In this document: positions 1-5,731 of the stretch, piece after piece
Layout of the letters: the number at the start of each line of letters is the position of its first letter
How positions within the stretch are numbered: the first letter of the stretch is position 1
Source: Pseudobowmanella sp964228145
GTDB lineage: Bacteria > Pseudomonadota > Gammaproteobacteria > Enterobacterales > Alteromonadaceae
Assembly: GCA_964228145.1 (NCBI GenBank)
Contig: CAXQZJ010000006.1
Span: 1 to 5,731, forward strand
Direction: 5' to 3'
DNA length: 5,731 nt
Notes under the pieces: generated by a model
What the model was told of the DNA's origin: nothing
The model's database searches: none
The model's input: the letters and a program-made list of their open reading frames with translations, nothing else
Translations under genes and position numbers: made by a program

Positions 1-144
1 CTCTGGGTCATAGCCATTCAGGGTGATAAGCGTGTGCTGATAGGTCTGATCGTCCAAATGGTTGATCAGGTTAACCACGCCGTTTTCTAGGCCGCCTGTA
101 TCCAAGCGAAACAGGATATGGACAATGTGAAATCTAGTTGCCAT
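1..144 (-). CDS. XrtA-associated GT4 glycosyltransferase, stp2 type (TIGR03088-like), N-terminal fragment
   Basis: Only the first 48 codons are present; the frame is open to the window edge. I translated this stretch by hand. It starts MATRFHIVHILFRLDTGG and continues with LENGVVNLIN. The pattern 'IVH-(I/V)-x(2)-RLDxGGLENGxVNLIN' is typical of the N-terminal Rossmann half of the second PEP-CTERM/XrtA-associated sugar transferase (stp2), with the glycine pair near the nucleotide-sugar/acceptor cleft. Such enzymes are expected to add a sugar to a lipid-linked glycan on the cytoplasmic face of the inner membrane. The ATG at 144-142 is secure as the first start because an in-frame TAA (147-145) directly precedes it. 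The gene overlaps the end of the exosortase gene by 11 nt (134-144) in another frame, and only a weak GGGT (152-155) lies upstream, so initiation probably depends on translational coupling. Donor and acceptor cannot be inferred from the fragment. Confidence 0.85.
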   Translation of the reverse strand, partial: MATRFHIVHILFRLDTGGLENGVVNLINHLDDQTYQHTLITLNGYDPE

Positions 145-1564
145 TTAAGTAACCCGGCAGCGTGGCACCGAACAGAGATTCTGCTCTGTCTTTGATTTGT
201 TGTTTATTGTCGTTGATGTCATTGGCTGGCAATGAGATTGCGACAAACACCGCTTGTTGCGGTTGCCCCAATATCGCTTGTAGCGTTTGGTATAGCTTAA
301 CCTTCAAAGACACCGGCGAAACAAGGCGATCGGTGACATAACTGTAAGCAATATAGCGGCGCTGGCCGGCGGCATTGTTAATTTCTATCAGGCGATAATT
401 GGCGAAAGTATCCCGGTTGATCAAGGTCCAGCGTTCGAAGTTATATGCGTGATGCGTACTGTTAATTAGTTCTTTGCTGTCGTCATTGGTGCTGTAGTAA
501 GCAAGGTAGACGTCAAAGTCATCAAGTTTGCCGGTTTTATTTAGGTCAGCATGTTTAAAAATTGGTTGCCAATTGCCTAACGCTTTTTCCTGACTAATCA
601 AAGGGCCAAAATCAGGTTGAGCCGGCAGTGTGGGTGAGGCAGCATTGATTTTATAGCCAAGCGCGACGGCGAGTAACACAATCAACCCGCCCGCCGCTTT
701 AGTCAGGGTGGCCGGGCTAACATTACGGGTAGTGATTTCGCTGCTGTCAGGACGTTTGGGTACGGGATCACGCCAGATATTACCAATTGCAAACATGATA
801 AATAACACCACGCCAAACCAAAGCCAGCCGTAAATCAGGTGGTCAACGCCAGTGGCGTACTTCATGTCGGACAAGTGAGCAATCATGACGATGCCATAGG
901 CGCGAATGCCATTAGCTAAAATCGGTAGCGCCAGAGAAAACAAAATAAACCAAATGCGCTTTTTGCTGCTGGTGTAATTTAAGTACGCATACAAGGTGCC
1001 GAGACAGAATGAGGCAATCAGGTAGCGGATGCCGCTGCACGCCACTGCAACTTCGAATAAACCACCAGGTATGGCAATGAATAACCCCTCGCGATAGGTC
1101 GGTATGCCGGTAAGCTTAAGAAAAAATACCGTAAAGTCAGCGGTGACTTCCTGAAGCTGAGGAATGAGAAACTCGCCCGCCGGTACGCTGAACATCCAAA
1201 ACAGCATCGCAAATAACATCGGACGACTGGCGGCGTTTCCCAGCATCAACCAAATTAGTAGCGGTAACAGGGCAAAAGCTGCGAATTGTTCCGCAACGGC
1301 AATTTGTCCCAGGCTGCCAATAATCCAAAGCCCTAAAAAGCCAGCAATTGGAATCAGCGCAATCAGCGCCGGTTTGATGGGGGCGGATTGAATAAGGTGC
1401 CAGCGCTCACGAATCAAATAAATACAAATAGGCGCAATCAGGAAGCCATGAGTAAAGGTTTCAGAGCGTTCCCAGATTTGGATGGTAGACCAGATACTCG
1501 GGTAAAAGGCGAGCGCCCAAAGTAGGGTGGTAATGATTAATATTGAAAGGGCATTTAATCGCAT
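134..1564 (-). CDS. xrtA: Exosortase A fused to EpsI domain (XrtA-EpsI)
   Basis: A 476-residue inner-membrane protein. Residues about 1-265 form the exosortase, a multi-pass cysteine transpeptidase-like enzyme thought to cleave PEP-CTERM proteins at their C-terminal sorting signal. The expected catalytic residues are visible: Cys176 in ACSGIRY, Arg221 in LANGIRAYG and His242 in VDHLIYGW. The N-terminal SETFTHGF segment (34-41) and about eight hydrophobic helices between residues 5 and 262 also fit. After a polar linker (about 264-287), another hydrophobic helix (about 288-305) leads into a soluble, probably periplasmic EpsI/DUF3485-type domain (about 315-476) that begins near LGNWQPIF. EpsI also occurs as a separate protein in other loci; its biochemical role is not established. 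The ATG has a good ribosome site (AGGGAG, 9 nt upstream) inside the preceding glycosyltransferase gene, which it overlaps by 10 nt. No PEP-CTERM substrate gene is present in the window. Confidence is high for exosortase and moderate for the exact EpsI boundary. Confidence 0.95.
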   Translation of the reverse strand: MRLNALSILIITTLLWALAFYPSIWSTIQIWERSETFTHGFLIAPICIYLIRERWHLIQSAPIKPALIALIPIAGFLGLWIIGSLGQIAVAEQFAAFALLPLLIWLMLGNAASRPMLFAMLFWMFSVPAGEFLIPQLQEVTADFTVFFLKLTGIPTYREGLFIAIPGGLFEVAVACSGIRYLIASFCLGTLYAYLNYTSSKKRIWFILFSLALPILANGIRAYGIVMIAHLSDMKYATGVDHLIYGWLWFGVVLFIMFAIGNIWRDPVPKRPDSSEITTRNVSPATLTKAAGGLIVLLAVALGYKINAASPTLPAQPDFGPLISQEKALGNWQPIFKHADLNKTGKLDDFDVYLAYYSTNDDSKELINSTHHAYNFERWTLINRDTFANYRLIEINNAAGQRRYIAYSYVTDRLVSPVSLKVKLYQTLQAILGQPQQAVFVAISLPANDINDNKQQIKDRAESLFGATLPGYLNGN

Positions 1565-2769
1565 ACTGTCTCACTCCCTGAAATCAGTGCCGGTAACGCT
1601 TTTAACGCATTATCCCATCTTAAGTTGTCGAGAATCCACTCACGGCTGACCTGCGCATCGGTCGGTTGCTGTATTTGTTGTATTACAGCTTGGGCATATT
1701 CATTGGCGTGGTCTTTTATGATAACCGCAGCATTTGACGCCTGAATACCTTCAATGGCGAGACTGGTAGCCACCACGGGTTTGGCCAATGCCATCGCTTC
1801 AAGCACTTTGTTCTGAATACCACGGGCGATTTGTAATGGAGCGACGTTTACCTTGGCTGCCAATGCATAAGGTCGCACGTCTGCTACGCGACCGGTTACC
1901 TTAATACCCTGTTTGCCGTTAAGGGCTGACACCTTTTCGGTCGGATTGCCGCCAACAATATAAAAAGAGGCAGTAGGTAAGTGCTTACGAACTGTGGGCC
2001 ACACGTTATCTGCGAACCAGAGCACAGCGTCGACATTGGCCCAATAGTCCATTGCGCCGGTAAAGCACACGTCGACTTGTTCGGTTAGTGGGGTAATATC
2101 TGCGGCATGGGGATCAAAGTAGTCGGTGTCCACACCGTTATATAAGTAACCAATTTTATCCTTGAGCGGGTCAGGCATCAGGCGTTTAAACAAGTCGGCT
2201 TCTTGAGGCGATACGAAAGTCGCAAAGGCAGCTCGCTCGCATAATCGTTGCTCTTCTCGCTCCAGGGTCTGATGTTCGCGCCGGTAAACCCAACGTTTTA
2301 GCGGGTTGCCCTTTTCGGCATACTGGCGCCATTTGTCAGAATCCACGTCGACAAAATCAATCAGGGTTTTGACCTCAGGGTGCTTATTTAAAAATTGCCC
2401 CATGGTCGAAGAGAACACCACGGCATGCTCGATGTGATAGAGATTGATCAGCGTATCAACCTGTTTCTGCATGCGGGTAGAACTGTAATAGGGCACAGAC
2501 AGGGGGCGGCCATTAACTAAACCCTTAGCGGACTTAATCAGGCAGGTCAGTTTATGCTGGGTTTCAACATATAAGCTGGCGCATTCTTTCTCCAGCGCCG
2601 GAATGTATTGTTGATCGTGGGGGCCATCTAAAAAACAAACCAGGTGCACACTGTAATGCTTGTTAAGCTCCCGCAACACATTGTATGAGCGGATCTTGTC
2701 GCCCTTGTTGGGGGGAAAAGGAATACGGTGTACCAGATATAATAATGGCGGCTTTGACGACTCTGACAT
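1555..2769 (-). CDS. XrtA-associated GT4 glycosyltransferase, stp1 type (TIGR03087-like)
   Basis: A 404-residue GT-B fold glycosyltransferase without signal peptide or clear membrane helix, expected to act at the cytoplasmic face of the inner membrane in assembly of the exopolysaccharide. The N-terminal half (about 8-200) opens with LLYLVHRIPFPPNKGDKIRS (9-28), typical of the PEP-CTERM/XrtA-associated stp1 sugar transferases. The C-terminal donor-binding half (about 230-395) contains CFTGAMDYWANVDAV (235-249), FYIVGGNP (269-276), VTGRVADVRPY (291-301) and ARGIQNKVLEAMALAKPVVA (315-334). Glu324 is the second glutamate of the GT4 EX7E pattern; the first is replaced by Arg316, which I believe is normal for this subfamily. 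The ATG lies 2 nt after the stop of the FemAB-like gene, with GGGG (2775-2778) 5 nt upstream overlapping that gene's last codons. The 3' end overlaps xrtA by 10 nt. The donor sugar and linkage are unknown. Confidence 0.92.
   Translation of the reverse strand: MSESSKPPLLYLVHRIPFPPNKGDKIRSYNVLRELNKHYSVHLVCFLDGPHDQQYIPALEKECASLYVETQHKLTCLIKSAKGLVNGRPLSVPYYSSTRMQKQVDTLINLYHIEHAVVFSSTMGQFLNKHPEVKTLIDFVDVDSDKWRQYAEKGNPLKRWVYRREHQTLEREEQRLCERAAFATFVSPQEADLFKRLMPDPLKDKIGYLYNGVDTDYFDPHAADITPLTEQVDVCFTGAMDYWANVDAVLWFADNVWPTVRKHLPTASFYIVGGNPTEKVSALNGKQGIKVTGRVADVRPYALAAKVNVAPLQIARGIQNKVLEAMALAKPVVATSLAIEGIQASNAAVIIKDHANEYAQAVIQQIQQPTDAQVSREWILDNLRWDNALKALPALISGSETVCD
1574..1579 (-). promoter_or_regulatory. 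Ribosome binding site of xrtA
   Basis: The minus strand reads AGGGAG followed by 9 nt and then ATG (1564-1562). It is among the best Shine-Dalgarno matches in the window. It lies inside the end of the upstream glycosyltransferase gene and supports the chosen start despite the 10-nt overlap. Confidence 0.7.
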
Positions 2770-2771
2770 GA

Positions 2772-3812
2772 TTACCCCAGATACCGCGACAAGAAAGGTC
2801 CCATAAACCGGCTAACGCGGATGGGCAGCTTCTTCCATAAATTAATGAACATTTGATACTTGGGGTTATTGGGGCTTAGATTGGGCAGCTGATCTGCTTT
2901 TACCAAGTAAAACTGGTAATGCAGCGGCACCGGTGTCATGCCGTAATTTTTCTTATATTTGTATGCACCTGAATCATTTTTACTGCGGCCAAAATCAAAG
3001 CGGTTACACGCTTTATTGGCCCGGGCGTGGCACATTAACTGATAATACATAAAGTCGTTGCTTTTCAGATTACGTGCTTCAGGTGTTCCACCCCCATAAT
3101 AGGGCAGTACTTCCCCTTTGTAGTAAAAACTCAGCACAGAAGAGACCGATTTTCCTTCATGAGTAACGGTCAGCACTTCACATTGGTCACCGAAAACGTC
3201 CTTGAGGGTACGGAAATAGTTTTTCGGGAATACAGGTGTACCCAGGTTACGTACGCTCTCTGAGTAGATCTCATAGCTTTCATCCACATCGCCGCTGACG
3301 GTAAATTCCAAGTCATTTTTCATCGAATTGCGGATAACGGCCCGGGCGTTTTTCTTTATGCCCGCTAAAATACCCGCGTCGTCTTCGGCCAGTTCATAGC
3401 CGAAGGTGGAGTGAGCGCACCGCTCTGTAAGGCGATTTTGCCGTTCAAAGGGGTAGCGTAGCTCCAGATAGTCGACGTTTAACTGTTCAGCTAGGGTGAT
3501 GGCGACATCTTCTAGCTTGTCCATTATGTCAGTATCATCGCTGGCTACCCCGCCATATACGCAAAAAGGCAGCGAGATAAGTGCAGAGCCAAATAACAAG
3601 CTGCGTTGATGAGCCAGTGGTAATACACCTACAATGTCGCCGTTTTTCTCGGCATACAAAAAATGACACTTGTGACCGTAGGCTTGCTCAATGACACGCT
3701 TCCAACCGCTGAGGTGGAAAAAGGTGCCTATGCTACATTGGTGTACAAACGCGTCCCATCTTTGCTGTTCGGCTTTGTCCTCGCCCAGCGTTTTATATAC
3801 CACTTCAGACAC
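2772..3812 (-). CDS. FemAB-like GNAT-fold protein, XrtA/PEP-CTERM-associated (TIGR03019-like)
   Basis: A 346-residue soluble protein with no signal peptide. It has two GNAT-like lobes: an N-terminal one (about 15-135, with FFHLSGWKRVIEQAYGH at 31-47 and GVLPLAH at 62-68) and a C-terminal Acetyltransf_6/FemAB-type one (about 148-300). The second lobe carries KKNARAVIRNS (153-163), YYGGGTPEARNLKSND (238-253) and the family hallmark FDFGRSK (272-278) followed by YKYKKNYG (284-291). Classical Fem enzymes transfer amino acids from aminoacyl-tRNA to peptidoglycan precursors. The XrtA-linked branch has no proven substrate that I know of, so transfer of an acyl or aminoacyl group to the exopolysaccharide or its lipid-linked precursor is inference. 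The start is GTG; the next in-frame Met is residue 97, far inside the first lobe. GGAG (3821-3824) sits 8 nt upstream, and the GTG abuts the TAA of the deacetylase gene. The family call is strong and the function open. Confidence 0.9.
   Translation of the reverse strand: MSEVVYKTLGEDKAEQQRWDAFVHQCSIGTFFHLSGWKRVIEQAYGHKCHFLYAEKNGDIVGVLPLAHQRSLLFGSALISLPFCVYGGVASDDTDIMDKLEDVAITLAEQLNVDYLELRYPFERQNRLTERCAHSTFGYELAEDDAGILAGIKKNARAVIRNSMKNDLEFTVSGDVDESYEIYSESVRNLGTPVFPKNYFRTLKDVFGDQCEVLTVTHEGKSVSSVLSFYYKGEVLPYYGGGTPEARNLKSNDFMYYQLMCHARANKACNRFDFGRSKNDSGAYKYKKNYGMTPVPLHYQFYLVKADQLPNLSPNNPKYQMFINLWKKLPIRVSRFMGPFLSRYLG
2775..2778 (-). promoter_or_regulatory. Weak ribosome binding site of the stp1-type glycosyltransferase gene
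   Basis: GGGG with a spacer of 5 nt before the ATG at 2769 overlaps the final Gly codon of the FemAB-like gene (stop TAA at 2774-2772). The match is modest, so ribosomes may largely be handed over from the upstream gene. Confidence 0.45.
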
Positions 3813-4658
3813 TTAGCTTACTCCGTAGACATCCTGCATTGTTGACCAATGAAAATCCGTTAGCAGGCTTTCCAGCTTGCCATAGGTTTTATCGAGATTG
3901 ACGTAATGACGGAAATTCGATTTCCACGAACCGCCTTCAACTTTGGGCTGTTTGGGGTCGATTTCCCATGGGTGAAAGTAGAACGAATAAGGTTGCCGTT
4001 CTGCTTTGAGATAATTTTTTATCAGATGACGCGACAATGAATAGGGGTATAAGCGGAAGTAACCGCCACCGCCGATGGCCATCTGTTTACCCAGCCACTT
4101 GTAGGTTGGGATTGGGATTTCTGTGATGCCTTCTGGTCTGTTGTAGGCAAACCTTGGCCAATCCGGTGTGCCATATAGGTCATGCTTTACCGGATAAGTA
4201 CTGGAACTGTACTTAAACCCAAGTTCAACCAGAGTTTGAAAGGCCCACTCGTTAGTGTATCCAATCGAGAAACTGGGGGCGCGATAACCGATAACTGCTT
4301 GGCCAATCAAGTCTTCCAAATGATCTTTTGAGCGCTTCACATCGGCATAAAACACCTCTTGGGTTTGCTCTGACGCGCGGCGATGGGCGTACCCGTGGCT
4401 GGCAATTTCGTGGCCGCGCTGGTGGATTTCCTTGATAAGTTCAGGAAATCGTTCGGCTACCCAGCCCAAAGTAAAAAAGGTGGCTTTTACATTGTGTTGT
4501 TCAAACAAGTCGACCAAACGGCGGGTGTTATCGGCTACGCGTGGCGTGTATTGACCCCAGTCTTTCGGGTCTATCACGCCATCCCAAGCTGATACCTGAA
4601 AAAAGTCTTCTACGTCTACCGTCATTGCATTTACGGTAGGTGATAATTTCGTTGTCAT
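3813..4658 (-). CDS. XrtA-associated polysaccharide deacetylase (NodB domain plus DUF3473-like tail, TIGR03006-like)
   Basis: A 281-residue carbohydrate esterase of the NodB/CE4 fold, expected to remove acetyl groups from N-acetylated sugars using a metal ion. Motif 1 is VDVED (14-18), with Asp15 and Asp18 as candidate base and metal ligand. Motif 2 is SHGYAHR (87-93), with metal ligands His88 and His92. Motif 3 is YRAPSFSI (125-132). AIGGGGYFRLYP (194-205) and FYFHPWEID (226-234), including His229, belong to the C-terminal part typical of the PEP-CTERM-associated deacetylases. The length is normal. No signal peptide or membrane helix is visible, so it probably acts in the cytoplasm, perhaps on a lipid-linked intermediate. 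Its ATG overlaps the TGA of the sugar transferase gene (ATGA), with a purine-rich GGGAAGGGA stretch (4661-4669) as ribosome site. It is followed without gap by the FemAB-like gene. The actual glycan substrate is not known from sequence. Confidence 0.93.
   Translation of the reverse strand: MTTKLSPTVNAMTVDVEDFFQVSAWDGVIDPKDWGQYTPRVADNTRRLVDLFEQHNVKATFFTLGWVAERFPELIKEIHQRGHEIASHGYAHRRASEQTQEVFYADVKRSKDHLEDLIGQAVIGYRAPSFSIGYTNEWAFQTLVELGFKYSSSTYPVKHDLYGTPDWPRFAYNRPEGITEIPIPTYKWLGKQMAIGGGGYFRLYPYSLSRHLIKNYLKAERQPYSFYFHPWEIDPKQPKVEGGSWKSNFRHYVNLDKTYGKLESLLTDFHWSTMQDVYGVS
3821..3824 (-). promoter_or_regulatory. Ribosome binding site supporting the GTG start of the FemAB-like gene
   Basis: The minus strand reads GGAG, then 8 nt, then GTG (3812-3810). 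It lies in the last codons of the deacetylase gene, whose TAA directly touches the GTG. With no nearby in-frame ATG, this site decides the start. Confidence 0.7.
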
Positions 4659-5731
4659 CGTCCCTTCCCAAACAAAACCACTTCAACAGTACGGATGAGA
4701 ATCAATAAGTCGAGTAAAAAACTCTGGTGTTTGACGTAGTAAAGGTCGAACTTGAGCTTCTCCATGGAGTCTTCAACGCTGGCGCCATAGGGGTAGTTAA
4801 GCTGTGCCCAACCGGCCAGACCGGGTCTGACGTTATGGCGTTGGTTGTAGTAGGGTATTTCTCGGATTAATTGTTCAACAAATTCCGGGCGTTCAGGCCT
4901 TGGCCCGATAAACGCCATATCTCCGCGCAGTACGTTCCATAATTGCGGCAACTCATCAATGCGGTACTTACGCAGGATGTTACCAATGCGTGTTACGCGA
5001 GAATCGTTCTTAGTCGCCCACTTAGCACCGTCTTTTTCTGCATCGGTGCGCATGCTGCGGAATTTATAGATACGGAACACTTTGCCATTAAGCCCAATTC
5101 GGTCCTGACTATACAGTAGGGGGGCTTTTATTCCCTCTTCAATCCAAATGCCGATAACCGCAAATAGCATTAGTGGCCATGTGAAGAGCAAGATAATGAA
5201 TGCCAGCACGGCATTGATACCAAAGTTCAATGCTTCATGTAGGTAGTTATGAGTTTGGAAGCCATTGGAGTAGATGACCCAGCTTGGGTAAATCATGTTT
5301 ACGGCGATCTGACCCGACTCTCGCTCCATAAAGTCGAGGATATCGATAATATCGATACCACGAATACGGCAATCAAACAGGATTTCAATAGGCAAGGTAC
5401 CGCGGCGCTGATCACAGGCAATGACGATTTCTTCCACATCGTTTTCGGCCAGAAAATCTCGGAATGTTTCGTCGATAGGAACGTTAATAATTTCTTCGTT
5501 TTTAATGCCGTGTTCACGGTCATCACCCGGAATCGGAATAAACCCAACCAATTCAAAGCCTTGACGGTCAACATCACGACGCATTCTGCGCTCGATAATC
5601 GACGCCCGCTCGCCTGCGCCAATGACAATAATGCGACTTTTACCCAGGCCCAAGGCGCCCATTTTGTTAGAAAAGTAACGGAACACACAGAGGGTGAAAA
5701 TCACCATGCCCGAGGTGAGCGGCAAATAAGC
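4655..5731 (-). CDS. Polyprenyl-phosphate sugar-1-phosphate transferase, XrtA-associated (TIGR03013/EpsB-like), 5' partial
   Basis: The last 358 residues of a bacterial sugar transferase that starts the repeat unit by moving a sugar-1-phosphate from a nucleotide sugar to undecaprenyl phosphate in the inner membrane. The frame is open through the right edge (Ala-Tyr precede the TTG at 5725), so the TTG is an internal Leu and roughly 100 N-terminal residues, mainly membrane helices, are missing. Counting from 5725: the end of a membrane helix (about 3-18), a Rossmann-like CoA_binding_3 domain starting RIIVIGAGERA (31-41), a membrane helix (about 169-195) with the reentrant-helix proline in FTWPLML (Pro184), then the catalytic domain with IYKFRSMRTDAE (219-230), the Asp257-Glu258 dyad in RIDELPQLWNV, FIGPRPERPEF (272-282), RPGLAGWAQLNYPYG (300-314) and DLYYVKHQS (327-335). 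The catalytic part is complete. The sugar specificity (Glc, Gal or HexNAc) cannot be read reliably. The 3' end overlaps the deacetylase gene by 4 nt. Confidence 0.94.
   Translation of the reverse strand, partial: AYLPLTSGMVIFTLCVFRYFSNKMGALGLGKSRIIVIGAGERASIIERRMRRDVDRQGFELVGFIPIPGDDREHGIKNEEIINVPIDETFRDFLAENDVEEIVIACDQRRGTLPIEILFDCRIRGIDIIDILDFMERESGQIAVNMIYPSWVIYSNGFQTHNYLHEALNFGINAVLAFIILLFTWPLMLFAVIGIWIEEGIKAPLLYSQDRIGLNGKVFRIYKFRSMRTDAEKDGAKWATKNDSRVTRIGNILRKYRIDELPQLWNVLRGDMAFIGPRPERPEFVEQLIREIPYYNQRHNVRPGLAGWAQLNYPYGASVEDSMEKLKFDLYYVKHQSFLLDLLILIRTVEVVLFGKGR
4661..4669 (-). promoter_or_regulatory. Ribosome binding site of the deacetylase gene
   Basis: The purine-rich GGGAAGGGA ends 2 nt before the ATG at 4658; its AAGG core (4663-4666) has a spacer of 4 nt. 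It lies within the last codons of the sugar transferase gene. Together with the ATGA stop/start overlap it points to translational coupling. Confidence 0.6.

Noticed and set aside
134..144. Possible frameshift or fusion between xrtA and the stp2-type gene
   Set aside because: XrtA-EpsI ends at a normal length with its own stop, and the next protein begins with a typical family N-terminus, so this is an ordinary short overlap of two genes.
1018..1328. Two minus-strand open frames (63-64 codons) in other frames within xrtA
   Set aside because: They lie inside the region coding for the exosortase membrane helices and catalytic Cys, so they are shadow frames.
1164..1391. Plus-strand open frame of 75 codons opposite xrtA
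   Set aside because: It lies wholly antisense to the well-supported exosortase helices, and its product resembles no family I recognise.
3663..3845. Plus-strand open frame of 60 codons across the deacetylase/FemAB junction
   Set aside because: It is antisense to two real genes, shows no convincing start context, and is a shadow frame.
4383..4592. Plus-strand open frame of 69 codons opposite the deacetylase
   Set aside because: It is the complement of the conserved NodB motif region and has no independent support.
5277..5289. Short inverted repeat (ACCCA, 3-nt loop, TGGGT)
   Set aside because: A 5-bp stem within a coding region with no following T-run is too short to call a terminator or operator.
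5340..5357. Perfect 9-nt tandem repeat (ATATCGATA twice)
   Set aside because: It encodes the Ile-Asp-rich strand GIDIIDIL of the sugar transferase in frame and is a by-product of the protein sequence.
5299..5688. Minus-strand open frame of 129 codons in another frame of the sugar transferase
   Set aside because: The overlapping frame encodes the conserved Rossmann-like domain and continues into an intact catalytic domain; this one has no recognisable motif.
5723..5725. TTG as a start codon of the sugar transferase
   Set aside because: The frame continues to the window edge, and a start here would remove most of the N-terminal membrane segment; the codon is an internal Leu of a 5'-truncated gene.

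Overview
The window is one gene cluster. All six genes lie on the minus strand, so transcription runs from high to low coordinates, and only two bases (2770-2771) fall outside a coding region. The gene set matches the exosortase A (XrtA)/PEP-CTERM-associated exopolysaccharide locus of Gram-negative bacteria. The roughly balanced base composition and the protein style suggest a gammaproteobacterium, possibly of the marine Alteromonadales type; that placement is inference.

In transcription order the genes are: (1) a polyprenyl-phosphate sugar-1-phosphate transferase, cut at its N-terminus by the right window edge (5731-4655); (2) a NodB-type polysaccharide deacetylase of the XrtA-associated family (4658-3813); (3) a FemAB/GNAT-fold protein of the XrtA-associated family, starting with GTG (3812-2772); (4) a GT4 glycosyltransferase of the stp1 type (2769-1555); (5) exosortase A fused to a C-terminal EpsI domain, with an intact Cys/Arg/His triad (1564-134); (6) the first 48 codons of a second GT4 glycosyltransferase of the stp2 type, running off the left edge (144-1).

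The likely joint function is as follows. The sugar transferase primes a glycan on undecaprenyl phosphate at the inner membrane, and the two glycosyltransferases extend it. The deacetylase and the FemAB-like protein would modify it or a related amino-containing substrate. XrtA-EpsI would process PEP-CTERM proteins whose export is tied to this polysaccharide. The junctions (4-nt overlap, 0 nt, 2-nt gap, 10-nt overlap, 11-nt overlap) indicate a single operon with translational coupling. I see no promoter, terminator, RNA gene, mobile element, CRISPR array or PEP-CTERM substrate gene, so promoter and regulators must lie beyond the right edge.

The system type is already known. The open questions are the substrate of the FemAB-like protein, its possible partnership with the adjacent deacetylase, and the role of the EpsI domain fused to XrtA.
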